Shown here piece after piece: positions 55,685-64,000 of a stretch of 64,000 nucleotides of DNA. The notes under the pieces were generated by a model. It was not told the origin of the DNA. It made no database searches and saw only the letters and a program-made list of their open reading frames with translations. The position numbers were made by a program, and so were the translations under genes. The stretch is from Micrococcus sp. EYE_212 (GTDB lineage Bacteria; Actinomycetota; Actinomycetes; Actinomycetales; Micrococcaceae). Each line of letters starts with the position of its first letter. Within the stretch, counting starts at the first letter, position 1. The DNA is taken from positions 1 to 64,000 of the forward strand of contig NZ_JAHXOZ010000009.1 of the NCBI RefSeq assembly GCF_023147585.1, given 5' to 3'.

Positions 55685-58591
55685 GTGTCCCACTTGCTCC
55701 TGATCAGCCTCTGTCTCACCGCCCTCGCGGTGGCGGCCGCCGTCCCGCTGGGACGGTGGCTCGGCCGCGACGCGGGATGGGTGCTGGCCGTGCCCCTCCT
55801 CGCGGCCGCCGGCGTCCTCCTCTCCTCCTGGACGGGGGAGGCCGTCCGCGAGCACCACGCCTGGATCCCCGCGATCGGGGTGGACCTCGACCTGCGCCTG
55901 AACGGGCTCGCGCTCGTGTTCTCGCAGATCGTGCTCGTGATCGGCGCCGGCATCCTGGCGTACTCCAGCCGCTACCTCGGCCGGGACCGCGAGAAGGAGC
56001 GCCACGGGACGTTCTACCTGCTGATGACCGTCTTCGCCGCCTCGATGCTCCTCCTCGTCCTGGCGGACAACCTCGTCGTGCTGTTCGTCGCGTGGGAGTT
56101 CACCTCCTTCACCTCGTTCTTCCTGATCGGGCGGGCGGGGGAGAAGGGCCGCGAGCCGGCGATCCGCACGCTCCTCGTCACGGTCGCCGGCGGCCTCGCG
56201 CTGCTGGGCGCGGTGGCCGTGATGATCGTCCAGGCCGGGACGGCGTCCCTGTCGGACGTGCTCGCGGCCGACCTCTGGCGCGACCCGGCGGTGAGCACCC
56301 TCGTGGCGGTCCTGCTCGCGGTGGCGGCGTTCACCAAGTCGGCGCAGTTCCCCTTCCAGGCATGGCTGCCCGACTCGATGGTCGCGATCTCCCCGGTCTC
56401 GGCCTACCTGCACGCCGCCGCCATGGTGAAGGCCGGCGTGTTCCTGCTGCTCGTCTTCAGCCCCGTGCTGGCCGGCACCGCCGTGTGGTCCACCCTGCTG
56501 ATCGCCTCAGGCCTCACCACGGCGATCTTCGGAGCCGTCTCGGCCATCCGCCGCCATGACCTGAAGGGCCTGCTCGCCTACTCCACGATGAGCCAGCTCG
56601 GCCTGCTCGTGACCCTGATCGGCGTGGGCACCCCGGCCGCCCTCACGGCGGCGATCGTCCACACCGCGGCGCACGCGCTCTTCAAGAGCGCCCTGTTCAT
56701 GCTCATCGGCATCGTCGACCACCAGGCGGGCGGGCGGGACCTGCGCGACCTCGCCGCCCGGAACGTCCGCATGCCCGTCACCGGGACGGCGATCGTGCTG
56801 GCCGCCGTCTCGATGGCCGGCGTGCCGCCGCTCTTCGGCTTCGTCTCGAAGGAGGGGCTGCTGGACGCGGCCCTCGACACGCCGGGGCCGGCGTGGACGG
56901 CCTGGGTCGTCACGGGCGGGATCGCCCTGGCCTCCGTCTTCACGTTCGCCTACTCCGGGCGTCTCGTGCTCGGCGCGCTCGGCCTGTGGGGCAGCAGCCC
57001 CACGGGCGCGCGCCACACGTGGCAGTCCGGCCGGGGCGAGCCGGTGCACGACCCCTCGTCCACGTTCTGGGCCGTCCCGGCGCTGGGCGCGCTGGCCGGC
57101 CTCGTCCTGGGGCTCGCCCCCGGGGTGCTGGACGAGCCGCTCGGGGAGGCGGCGACGGCCGCGGCGGGCCTGCCGGTCCACCCTCACCTGGCCCTGTGGC
57201 ACGGGCTCACCCCCGCCCTGGGCGTCTCGGCCGCCGTGATCGCGTGCGGCCTGCTCCTCGTCGCACTGCGCCGCCCCGTCGAGCGGATCGCCTCCCACGT
57301 CGAGCTGCCCCTGTCCGGTCTCGCCGCCGTGGACGGCGTGCGCCACGCCCTCGTGGACATCGGCGCCTTCGTCAGCCGCGCCTCCGGGACCATCGCCCCG
57401 CGCGGCCACCTGCTGACGCCCGCACTCGTGCTCGGCGTCTTCGCGGTGGCGGGCGTCCTCACGGTCGAGGACCTCCCGGCTGTGGTGGGCCAGCCCTCGC
57501 GCTGGCACGACTGGGCCCTGGTCCTCCTCGTGGGCGCGGGCGTCGTCGCCACCATCCGCGCCAAGACGCGCATCGCGGCGATGGTCGTCGTGGGCGTCGT
57601 GGGCTTCGGCGTGACCCTGTGGTTCTTCACCCTCGGGGCCGTGGACGTCGCGCTCACCCAGCTCCTCGTCGAGGTCCTCACGGTGTGCGTCATGGTGCTG
57701 CTGCTGCGGCGCCTCCCGGCGCGGTTCCGCACGGACGGCACCCCCCGCCGGGCGGGGGCCGTGGTGGCGGCCCTCATCGCTGGCCTCGCGTCCATGCTGG
57801 GCGTCCTCGCCTTCACGGGCCGCGGCGGGGTCTCGGAGATCTCCCGCTACTACCTGGAGCACTCCTACCACGACGCCGGCGGGTACAACGTCGTCAACGT
57901 CATCCTCGTGGACTTCCGAGCCCTGGACACCTACGGCGAGATGACGGTGCTGGGCGTCACCGGCCTGACGATCGCCGCCCTCCTGATGAACCGGCGCCCC
58001 GCGCCGCCGCGCCCCTCCGCCGTGGACCTGAACTCACCGCTGGCCTCCGTGCGGGAGAACCTCGTCTACGCCCGGACCTTCGGACGCGCGCTGAGCCCTG
58101 TCATCATCGCCCTGTCCCTCCTGCTGTTCTTCCGCGGGCACTACGAGCCCGGCGGTGGCTTCATCGCGGCGCTCGTGGGCGGTGCCGGGTACGCCCTGAT
58201 GTACCTGGCCGCGGACACGGGGACGGCGCGTCGCCTGCAGTGGCCCTACATGAGCCTGATCGGCGGGGGCATCACCCTCGGCTCGCTCGCCGGCCTCGCC
58301 GGCTACCTCACCGGCAAGGGCTTCCTGGGCTCCGCGAGCGTCACGGTGCTCGGCTATGGCGTCTCCACCACGCTCGTGTTCGACCTGGGCGTCTATCTCT
58401 CCGTCATCGGGCTCGTCGTCGCCGCGTTCGCGCTGCTGGGCGGGGACGAGGCGGAGGAGGAGTCCGACGAGCACGGCCCGGTCGACGACGGCGCCCCGCC
58501 GGGAGTCCTCCCCGCGCCTCCCGGGGCACCGATCACGGCCGTCGCCCCGACCACCACGATCACGACGACACGAGAGGGGGCCTCCCGATGA
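55685..58591 (+). CDS. mnhA: Mrp Na+/H+ antiporter subunit A fused to subunit B
   Basis: This 968-residue membrane protein is the largest subunit of the Mrp multisubunit cation/proton antiporter. The first 550 residues are the NuoL-like proton channel, with KSAQFPFQAWLPDSM and HAAAMVKAGVFLL. An MrpA C-terminal (MbhD/E-like) part follows. From about residue 785 there is a complete MnhB domain (SPVIIALSLLLFFRGHYEPGGGFIAALVGG), normally a separate subunit. The GTG start lacks a good binding site. It overlaps mnhC by ATGA. Confidence 0.93.
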   Translation: MSHLLLISLCLTALAVAAAVPLGRWLGRDAGWVLAVPLLAAAGVLLSSWTGEAVREHHAWIPAIGVDLDLRLNGLALVFSQIVLVIGAGILAYSSRYLGRDREKERHGTFYLLMTVFAASMLLLVLADNLVVLFVAWEFTSFTSFFLIGRAGEKGREPAIRTLLVTVAGGLALLGAVAVMIVQAGTASLSDVLAADLWRDPAVSTLVAVLLAVAAFTKSAQFPFQAWLPDSMVAISPVSAYLHAAAMVKAGVFLLLVFSPVLAGTAVWSTLLIASGLTTAIFGAVSAIRRHDLKGLLAYSTMSQLGLLVTLIGVGTPAALTAAIVHTAAHALFKSALFMLIGIVDHQAGGRDLRDLAARNVRMPVTGTAIVLAAVSMAGVPPLFGFVSKEGLLDAALDTPGPAWTAWVVTGGIALASVFTFAYSGRLVLGALGLWGSSPTGARHTWQSGRGEPVHDPSSTFWAVPALGALAGLVLGLAPGVLDEPLGEAATAAAGLPVHPHLALWHGLTPALGVSAAVIACGLLLVALRRPVERIASHVELPLSGLAAVDGVRHALVDIGAFVSRASGTIAPRGHLLTPALVLGVFAVAGVLTVEDLPAVVGQPSRWHDWALVLLVGAGVVATIRAKTRIAAMVVVGVVGFGVTLWFFTLGAVDVALTQLLVEVLTVCVMVLLLRRLPARFRTDGTPRRAGAVVAALIAGLASMLGVLAFTGRGGVSEISRYYLEHSYHDAGGYNVVNVILVDFRALDTYGEMTVLGVTGLTIAALLMNRRPAPPRPSAVDLNSPLASVRENLVYARTFGRALSPVIIALSLLLFFRGHYEPGGGFIAALVGGAGYALMYLAADTGTARRLQWPYMSLIGGGITLGSLAGLAGYLTGKGFLGSASVTVLGYGVSTTLVFDLGVYLSVIGLVVAAFALLGGDEAEEESDEHGPVDDGAPPGVLPAPPGAPITAVAPTTTITTTREGASR

Positions 58592-59058
58592 CCATCGCCA
58601 TCACCGTGGGCCTGCTGATGTTCGGGGCCGTGTACCTGTTCTCCAAGCGCGAGCTGCTGCGCGTGATCCTCGGCATGGTGCTGCTGGGCCACGCCGCCAA
58701 CCTCGCGATCATCGCGGCCGGCGGCACCGACCGTCGGACACCCCCCTTCACCCCCGGGGGAGCGGTCCCCGAGGGGGCGGCCGATCCGCTGCCGCAGGCC
58801 TTCGTGCTCACGGCCATCGTGATCTCGTTCGCCATCACCGTGCTGCTGCTCGTGCTCGCCGTCACCGGCCGCACCGACGACGCCACGGCGGACCCCCACG
58901 AGACACCCGATGCGCTGGAGGCCGCGGCCTCCGACGCCCGCTTCCCCGCGGCGGAGCGCAGGGCCGCCGCCGAGGAGCTGCGCAGCGGCGCCATCCCGCG
59001 CGTGTCCGCGCGGGCCGCCGAGCCGTCCGCCCCGCACGGTCCGGGGGCACGCGCATGA
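58588..59058 (+). CDS. mnhC: Mrp antiporter subunit C (NuoK-like)
   Basis: This 156-residue membrane protein has three helices and NuoK-like features: LFSKRELLRVILGMVLLGHAANL and PLPQAFVLTAIVISFAITVLLL. A charged cytoplasmic tail of about 55 residues is longer than usual. It overlaps mnhA and mnhD (ATGA at both ends). Confidence 0.94.
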   Translation: MTIAITVGLLMFGAVYLFSKRELLRVILGMVLLGHAANLAIIAAGGTDRRTPPFTPGGAVPEGAADPLPQAFVLTAIVISFAITVLLLVLAVTGRTDDATADPHETPDALEAAASDARFPAAERRAAAEELRSGAIPRVSARAAEPSAPHGPGARA

Positions 59059-60743
59059 GCGACCACGCCGTCGGGCTGCTGCTGCCCCTGTTCGTCGCCC
59101 TTCCCCTGCTCGCGGCGGGCCTGCTCGTGATCGCCGGCGAGCACCGCCGACTGCATCGGGGGGCCCTCACGGCGCTCCTCGCGCTCACCGCCGTGGCCGG
59201 CACGGCCCTGCTCGTGCGGTCCCTCGACGGCTCCGTCGCGGCCGCCGGGGTGGGCGGCTGGCCGGACGGGGTCGCGATCCCGTTCGCCGCCGACACGCTC
59301 ACCGCCCTCATGCTGACCCTCACGAGCGCCCTCACCCTTGTGGGCGCGGCCTTCGCCTACGGCTCCCGCGTGGCCAACTCGGTCCACTTCGCCCCGCTCA
59401 TGCTCGTCCTCGTGGCCGGCGTGAGCGGCGCGCTGCTCACGGCGGACCTCTTCAACCTGTTCGTGTTCATCGAGGTCATGCTGCTGCCCTCGTACGGGCT
59501 CTTCGTCCTCTCAGCCAACCGCCGCGAGCCGCTGCGCCGCGTGGACGGCGCCCGTCTCTACGTGACGCTGAACCTGCTCACCTCCACGATCCTCGTGACC
59601 GGCGTGGGCTTCGTGTACGCGCTCACCGGCACCGTCAACCTCGCGGCCCTCGCCGGGGCGGCCGCCCGGGACGAGCGCGTCGCCCTCGCCGCGGGGCTCG
59701 TGCTCTTCGCGCTCTCCATCAAGGCCTCGGTGCTCCCCCTCCACGGCTGGCTGGCCCGCGCCTACCCGTCCACATCGCCCGCCGTCACGGCGATCTTCGC
59801 GAGCCTGCACACCAAGGTCGCGGTGTATGCGATCTACCGGATCTACTCCGTGGTGTACGACGGCGACCCGCGGCACCTCTGGCTGCTGCTCACCCTGAGC
59901 CTGCTCACGCTCGTGGTCGGCGCCGTCGCCTCCGTGGGCGAGCACGGCACGCGCTCGGTCCTCTCGTGGCAGATGGTCAGCGGCATCGGCGGCATCCTCC
60001 TGGGCGTCGCCCTCTCCACGCAGGCCGGACTGTCCGCCGGGCTCTTCTACCTGATCCACCACATGGTGGTGATGGCCTGCCTGCTCACGGCCACCGGTGC
60101 GATCGAGGTGCGGTACGGGACCGGCCGCCTCGCGGACCTGCAGGGCCTCGCCCGGCGCGAGCCCCTGATCGCCACGGCGTTCTTCGTCGGCATGCTCTCC
60201 CTCATCGGCATCCCCCCGTTCTCCGGCTTCGTGGGGAAGCTGATGCTCGCGGTGGCCGGCGTCGAGGCGGGTCGGACCGTCATGGTGACCCTGCTGCTGG
60301 CCTCCTCGCTCGTGAGCCTGTGGGCGCTGTTGCGCGTGTGGAACGCGTGGTTCTGGGGCGAGCCCCGGGCCCCGCACGGACACCGCGAGCGGCTCGCGAC
60401 GTCGGCGATGCCCGTCGTGAGGGCGGGGCAGAGCGCCCTCCCGGAGCCGGCCGGCTCCGCCGCGACGGGCCGCGGGTCGAGCACGGACACCGAGCGCACC
60501 GAGTCCTGGATGTCCTCCGAGGCCCTCGACGCGCCCACGGGCGTGCTGCCCGTGGTGCTCTCCCCGGACGAGGACGCCCACCGATCGCGCATCCCGGTGC
60601 GCCTGGCGGCCCCGGCCGTCCTGATGGCCGCCACGACGCTGGCCCTCGGCCTCGGCGCCCAGGGCCTGTGGACCCTCACGGACCAGGCCGCCGCCGGCCT
60701 CGTGGACCCGAGCGCCTACATCGAGGCGGTGCTCGGCCTGTGA
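59055..60743 (+). CDS. mnhD: Mrp antiporter subunit D (NuoN/NuoM-like)
   Basis: This 562-residue proton-channel subunit has about 14 helices. Key residues are in FNLFVFIEVMLLPSYGLF (channel glutamate), SIKASVLPLHGWLARAYPSTSPAVTAIFASLHTKVAVYA (lysines) and YLIHHMVV. A cytosolic insert of about 75 residues, charged and Ser/Thr-rich, lies before the last helix (around 455-525). Confidence 0.94.
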   Translation: MSDHAVGLLLPLFVALPLLAAGLLVIAGEHRRLHRGALTALLALTAVAGTALLVRSLDGSVAAAGVGGWPDGVAIPFAADTLTALMLTLTSALTLVGAAFAYGSRVANSVHFAPLMLVLVAGVSGALLTADLFNLFVFIEVMLLPSYGLFVLSANRREPLRRVDGARLYVTLNLLTSTILVTGVGFVYALTGTVNLAALAGAAARDERVALAAGLVLFALSIKASVLPLHGWLARAYPSTSPAVTAIFASLHTKVAVYAIYRIYSVVYDGDPRHLWLLLTLSLLTLVVGAVASVGEHGTRSVLSWQMVSGIGGILLGVALSTQAGLSAGLFYLIHHMVVMACLLTATGAIEVRYGTGRLADLQGLARREPLIATAFFVGMLSLIGIPPFSGFVGKLMLAVAGVEAGRTVMVTLLLASSLVSLWALLRVWNAWFWGEPRAPHGHRERLATSAMPVVRAGQSALPEPAGSAATGRGSSTDTERTESWMSSEALDAPTGVLPVVLSPDEDAHRSRIPVRLAAPAVLMAATTLALGLGAQGLWTLTDQAAAGLVDPSAYIEAVLGL

Positions 60744-60775
60744 CCCCCACTCCGCAGACCTCAGGGAGGCCCGGC

Positions 60776-61177
60776 ATGACCCCCACGGACGGGACGGTGG
60801 ACCTGCGCCCGGGCACGAAGGGCGCGCTCTCCTGGCCGGTGCGCTGGCTCGTGTTCTGGTGCTGGTACGCCTGGGCGCTGGTGACGTCGTCCGGCGCCGT
60901 GCTGCACGACCTGATCACGCCCGGCGACCAGGCCCGCTCCGGGATCGCCCGCGTGCACACCAACTGCCGCACGGACCCGGAGCTGACCCTGCTCTCGACG
61001 CTCATCACCCTCACCCCCGGCACCCTCACGCTGGGCACCCGCCGTGAGGCGGACGGCCGGCGCCTGCTCTACGTCCACGGCCTGTACGCGGACGACGCGG
61101 ACGCACTCCGCGAGGAGATCCATGACATGGAGCGGCGCATGCTGCATGCGATGCGCCGCACGGGGGTGACCGCATGA
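60776..61177 (+). CDS. mnhE: Mrp antiporter subunit E
   Basis: This 133-residue protein shows the MnhE pattern: two hydrophobic segments (VRWLVFWCWYAWALVTSSGAVL), a cytosolic domain with VHTNCRTDPELTLLSTLITLTPGTLTL, then LYVHGLYADDADALREEIHDMERRML. I use ATG 60776, with AGGGAGGC just upstream; a GTG at 60740 overlapping mnhD is the alternative and would add 12 residues. Confidence 0.92.
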   Translation: MTPTDGTVDLRPGTKGALSWPVRWLVFWCWYAWALVTSSGAVLHDLITPGDQARSGIARVHTNCRTDPELTLLSTLITLTPGTLTLGTRREADGRRLLYVHGLYADDADALREEIHDMERRMLHAMRRTGVTA

Positions 61178-61458
61178 GCGCGCTCGACTACGAGTGGTCC
61201 CACCTCGGCATCGACATCGCCCTGGTCCTCCTGCTGGTCTCCGCCGTCGTGTCGGCGGTCCGGATCCTGCGCGGGCCGCTCGATGCCGACCGCGCCGTCT
61301 CCGGCGACCTGCTCAGCTTCAGCGTGATCGGGATGGTGGTGCTGTTCGGCGTGCGCGCCGGGAATCCGTTCACGTTCGACCTGGTCCTCGTGGCGGCGAT
61401 CGTGGGCTTCCTGTCCGGCATGTCCCTGGCCCGCGCACTCACGCGCGGAAAGCGATGA
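61174..61458 (+). CDS. mnhF: Mrp antiporter subunit F
   Basis: This small membrane protein of 94 residues has three helices and the MnhF motif VSAVRILRGPLDADRAVSGDLL. It is part of the Mrp complex, possibly a regulator or structural subunit. It overlaps mnhE by ATGA. Confidence 0.93.
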   Translation: MSALDYEWSHLGIDIALVLLLVSAVVSAVRILRGPLDADRAVSGDLLSFSVIGMVVLFGVRAGNPFTFDLVLVAAIVGFLSGMSLARALTRGKR

Positions 61459-61471
61459 GGAGGTCCTGACG

Positions 61472-61849
61472 ATGGACGCCTTCCTGACGGTTCTCGGCTC
61501 GATCATGGTGGTGGGGGGAGCCCTCGTGTTCCTCGGCGCCGCCGTCGGGCTGATCCGCTTCCCCGACCCCTACATGCGCATCTCGGCCACCGGCACCGCC
61601 GGCGGCGTGGGCATGATCCTGATCGTGGTCGGCGCCCTCCTGCACATGCCGAGCGTGTCGAACCTCGTGAAGGTGGTGCTGATCGTGGTGCTCCAGCTCG
61701 GCAGCGCCGCGGTGGCCACCATGGCCCTCGGGCGCTCGGCCTACCTCACGGGCGTGCCCATGGCCTCGGGCCACTACGACGAGCTCGCAGCGGACACCCC
61801 GGGGCGCGAGCACGGCGAGCCGGCGCCGCGGGCCGCCGACGCGGACTGA
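61472..61849 (+). CDS. mnhG: Mrp antiporter subunit G
   Basis: The last subunit of the complex has 125 residues and three helices. The conserved motif AVGLIRFPDPYMRISATGTAGGVG is clear. A short polar tail follows. With the MrpA-B fusion and C-F, the operon encodes all seven Mrp functions in six genes. GAGGTCCTGACG precedes the ATG. Confidence 0.94.
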   Translation: MDAFLTVLGSIMVVGGALVFLGAAVGLIRFPDPYMRISATGTAGGVGMILIVVGALLHMPSVSNLVKVVLIVVLQLGSAAVATMALGRSAYLTGVPMASGHYDELAADTPGREHGEPAPRAADAD

Positions 61850-61852
61850 GGG

Positions 61853-61871
61853 GCTCCGGCGCGGTCGGAGC
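61853..61871. terminator. Weak hairpin between mnhG and the thioesterase gene
   Basis: GCTCCG (61853-61858) and CGGAGC (61866-61871) can pair around a 7-base loop between convergent genes. Only 6 bp long. Confidence 0.3.
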
Positions 61872-61888
61872 GGCCGTGGCGTGGTGCG

Positions 61889-62422
61889 TCAGCCCTGGCG
61901 GGCGAGCACGAGGTTCGTGATGCGGGCCGTCGAGAGGCGGCGCCCGTCCTCGCCCGTCATGACCACCTCGTGGGTGATGAGCGTGCGGCCCACGTGGACC
62001 GCCGTCGCCGTGCCGGTGACGGTTCCGGCGCGCGCCGCGGCGTGGTGCGTGGCGCCGATCTCGATGCCCACGACGTTGTGGTCCCGCCCGGCGGCGACCT
62101 TGGCGGCCACCGAGCCCAGCGTCTCGGCCAGCACGAGGTGGGCGCCGCCGTGCAGCAGGCCCACGGGCTGCTCGTTGCCGGCCACCGGCATGGTGGCGAC
62201 GGCGCGCTCGGCGGTGAGCTCCGTGAACACGATGCCCATCTTCAGGGCCAGCGGGCTGACGCCGGCCCCGCCGAGGGCGTCCTGCAGCTCGGGCGGCAGG
62301 CCCGCCGCGGCGGAGAGCTCCGCGAGCTGCTCGGGCGTGAACCGCGGTCGCACCCCCGCCCGGAAGGTGAGGTCGGCGAGGGCGGCCGGGAGGTCGGGGC
62401 TGCAGGCGGGGGCGTCGGTCAT
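61889..62422 (-). CDS. Hotdog-fold thioesterase (PaaI/YdiI-like)
   Basis: The 177-residue protein has the single hotdog domain of PaaI-type thioesterases, with the signature VGLLHGGAHLVLAETLGSVAA containing the catalytic aspartate/glutamate helix, followed by VGIEIGATHHAAARAGTV. It hydrolyses acyl-CoA or aryl-acyl-CoA esters; the substrate is unknown. About 55 residues precede the fold. ATG 62422 is used; GTG 62428 is possible. It is divergent from polA, with promoters overlapping in 44 bp. Confidence 0.88.
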   Translation of the reverse strand: MTDAPACSPDLPAALADLTFRAGVRPRFTPEQLAELSAAAGLPPELQDALGGAGVSPLALKMGIVFTELTAERAVATMPVAGNEQPVGLLHGGAHLVLAETLGSVAAKVAAGRDHNVVGIEIGATHHAAARAGTVTGTATAVHVGRTLITHEVVMTGEDGRRLSTARITNLVLARQG

Positions 62423-62428
62423 GGGCAC

Positions 62429-62434
62429 TAGGCT
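62429..62434 (+). promoter_or_regulatory. -10 element of polA
   Basis: TAGGCT at 62429-62434 lies 32 bases before the polA ATG, which has its own GAGAGGAGC ribosome binding site at about 62449. Confidence 0.4.
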
Positions 62435-62466
62435 GGCACCTGGACCACGAGAGGAGCAACGAGACC

Positions 62467-64000
62467 ATGGGTGAGACCGCCGCGGCCGAGACCGGCACCT
62501 CCGAGACCCGGCCGCGCCTGCTGGTGCTGGACGGCCATTCGATGGCGTTCCGCGCCTTCTACGCGCTGCCGGCCGAGAACTTCGCGACCGACACCGGTCA
62601 GCACACCAACGCGGTCTACGGCTTCACGGCGATGCTGCTGACGATGATCCGCCAGCAGGCGCCCACCCACGTGGCGGTCGCCTTCGACCTCTCCGGGCCC
62701 ACGTTCCGCTCCGCCGAGTACGCGGAGTACAAGGCGGGCCGCTCGGAGACCCCCGCCGAGTTCGCGGGGCAGATCGAGCTGACCGTGAAGGTCATGGAGG
62801 CCCTCGGCATCCCCACCCTCACGGTGGAGGACTACGAGGCGGACGACATCGTGGCCACGCTCTCCGCCCGCGCCGAGGCCGCGGGGTGGGACGCCGTCGT
62901 CGTGTCCGGGGACCGGGACGCGTTCCAGCTCATCTCCGAGCACACCACGGTCCTGTACCCGAAGAAGGGCGTCTCTGACATCCCGCCGATGGACGCGGAC
63001 GCCGTCATGGCCAAGTACGGCGTGAGCCCCGCCCAGTACCCGGACCTCGCCGCGCTCGTGGGGGAGTCCGCGGACAACCTGCCGGGCGTGCCCGGCGTCG
63101 GCCCCGGCTTCGCGGCCAAGTGGATCAACGCCTACGGCGGGCTCGAGGGCGTGCTGGAGAACGCGGACAGCATCACCGGCAAGAAGGGCGAGGCCCTGCG
63201 CGCCCACCTCGAGGACGTGCGGCGCAACCGCCGGCTCAACGCCCTCGTGCGGGACCTCGACCTGCCCGTCGACCTCGAGGCCATGGCGCTGACGATGCCG
63301 GACCACGACACCGTGTCCGAGCTCTTCGACGCCCTCCAGTTCAACCGCATCCGCGACCGCGTCTTCGAGGTGTTCTCCGAGCGCCTCGGCGCGGACGCCC
63401 CCGCCGCCGAGGTCGAGGAGGCCCCCGAGCACGTGGTCGCGACGACGGCCGCGGACCTGGGCGGGTTCCTCGCCGCCCACGCCGGCGCGCTGCTCGGGGT
63501 GCACGTCGTCGTGGACGGCCCGGACATGCTGCCGAAGCGCAAGGTGCCCGTGCCGGGCACCCACGGCACCCCCGTCGGGGTGGCGTTCGCCGCCGACGAC
63601 GCCGCGCTCTACGTGGACCTCGACGCCGAGGGGCCGGACGCGGAGCTCATGGCGGCCGTGCGCGACGCGCTCGAGGACGCCGGCACCGCCAAGGCCGTGC
63701 ACGACCTCAAGCGCACCGTGAAGGCGCTGGCCGCCCCGACCCGGCCGGCCGGCCTGGGGGAGGGAGCCGTGATCGGCGGGGTCGAGGACGACGTGCTCCT
63801 CTCGGCCTACCTGATCCAGCCCGACCGCCGGGACGTGGACCTGGCCTCGCTCGCCGAGGCGCACCTGCGCACTCCGCTCGCCGCGCCGGCCACGGGGCAA
63901 CCCGCCTCCGCCCAGGGCGAGCTCGACCTCGACGGCGGAGCCGCCGCGGCCGAGCGCGCGCAGCGGGCCACAGACGCCGTCCGCGCCGCGTGGGTGGTCC
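62467..64000 (+). CDS. polA: DNA polymerase I (5' part, cut by the window edge)
   Basis: Pol I fills gaps in repair and Okazaki processing. The visible 511 codons cover the 5'-3' exonuclease: LLVLDGHSMAFRAFYALP, VAFDLSGPTFRS, YEADDIVATL, SGDRDAFQL and GESADNLPGVPGVG, all with the expected metal aspartates. The following 3'-5' exonuclease-like region (from about HVVATTAADLGGF) lacks the D-x-E of a proofreading site, as in mycobacterial Pol I. The polymerase domain lies beyond the window. The frame stays open to the edge. Confidence 0.96.
   Translation, partial: MGETAAAETGTSETRPRLLVLDGHSMAFRAFYALPAENFATDTGQHTNAVYGFTAMLLTMIRQQAPTHVAVAFDLSGPTFRSAEYAEYKAGRSETPAEFAGQIELTVKVMEALGIPTLTVEDYEADDIVATLSARAEAAGWDAVVVSGDRDAFQLISEHTTVLYPKKGVSDIPPMDADAVMAKYGVSPAQYPDLAALVGESADNLPGVPGVGPGFAAKWINAYGGLEGVLENADSITGKKGEALRAHLEDVRRNRRLNALVRDLDLPVDLEAMALTMPDHDTVSELFDALQFNRIRDRVFEVFSERLGADAPAAEVEEAPEHVVATTAADLGGFLAAHAGALLGVHVVVDGPDMLPKRKVPVPGTHGTPVGVAFAADDAALYVDLDAEGPDAELMAAVRDALEDAGTAKAVHDLKRTVKALAAPTRPAGLGEGAVIGGVEDDVLLSAYLIQPDRRDVDLASLAEAHLRTPLAAPATGQPASAQGELDLDGGAAAAERAQRATDAVRAAWVV

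Overview
This window is high-GC actinobacterial chromosome. The best fit is the family Micrococcaceae, and a Micrococcus-like organism within it, although I could not run a search to confirm that. The evidence is the very GC-rich codon usage, a mycothiol-type formaldehyde dehydrogenase, actinobacterial LexA boxes, a dnaE2 mutasome gene, a DUF222/HNH (13E12-type) protein, a DUF6318 lipoprotein, a NrdR-controlled class Ib ribonucleotide reductase, and the order thrS-HIT-PI-phosphate synthase known from mycobacteria. Genes are dense, often joined by 1-4 bp stop/start overlaps. Several probable leaderless promoters put a TANNNT -10 hexamer 6-8 nt before the start codon. No transposase, integrase, prophage or CRISPR array was seen.

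Layout. 0.3-5.3 kb: nrdHIE behind a pair of NrdR boxes, then a DUF2087 gene on the other strand, then nrdF. 5.4-8.5 kb: a methionine importer (metQNI) behind a candidate SAM-I/IV-type riboswitch. 8.5-13.6 kb: a thioesterase-like protein, a lipoate-ligase-like protein, a small kinase, the mycothiol-dependent formaldehyde pair (MBL hydrolase and dehydrogenase) and an SRAP/YedK protein. 13.6-15.4 kb: a translationally coupled pair, a DUF6318 lipoprotein and a PKD-like secreted protein, with an AT-rich patch across their junction. 15.7-23.6 kb: a Tat-exported metallophosphoesterase, then an SOS locus (DUF6504 and dnaE2, each behind a LexA box) and a DUF222/HNH protein. 23.6-27.0 kb: thrS, HIT and PI-phosphate synthase.

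27.0-31.7 kb: ybaK, sufE, an SdaC-type transporter, a rhodanese and zapE. 31.8-32.2 kb: a four-gene tRNA cluster (Gly, Cys, Val, Gly) on the minus strand. 32.4-37.3 kb: a PD-(D/E)XK-like protein, def, fmt, rsmB and rpe. 37.4-41.9 kb: an FMN riboswitch controlling ribM-ribD-ribE-ribBA-ribH, which covers both riboflavin uptake and synthesis. 41.9-43.4 kb: an apparently frameshifted membrane/DUF4232 gene. 43.4-45.5 kb: hisE-hisG-hisF. 46.3-53.2 kb: hisI-trpE, two actinobacterial trp-operon membrane proteins, trpC-trpB-trpA and lgt. 53.2-55.5 kb: pyk, an ANTAR response regulator and tRNA-Leu. 55.7-61.8 kb: a Mrp-type Na+/H+ antiporter operon whose first gene is an MrpA-MrpB fusion. 61.9-64 kb: a hotdog thioesterase and the 5' part of polA, cut by the window edge.

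Most of the window is core housekeeping. The places most worth a second look are the DUF6318/PKD pair with its AT-rich junction, the dnaE2 locus (LexA boxes, no imuA'/imuB beside it, a Pro/Ser repeat insert and an altered PHP motif), the putative SAM riboswitch with a competing upstream hairpin, DnaA-box-like sites ahead of the nrd operon, and a possible small leader peptide between tRNA-Leu and the antiporter operon.
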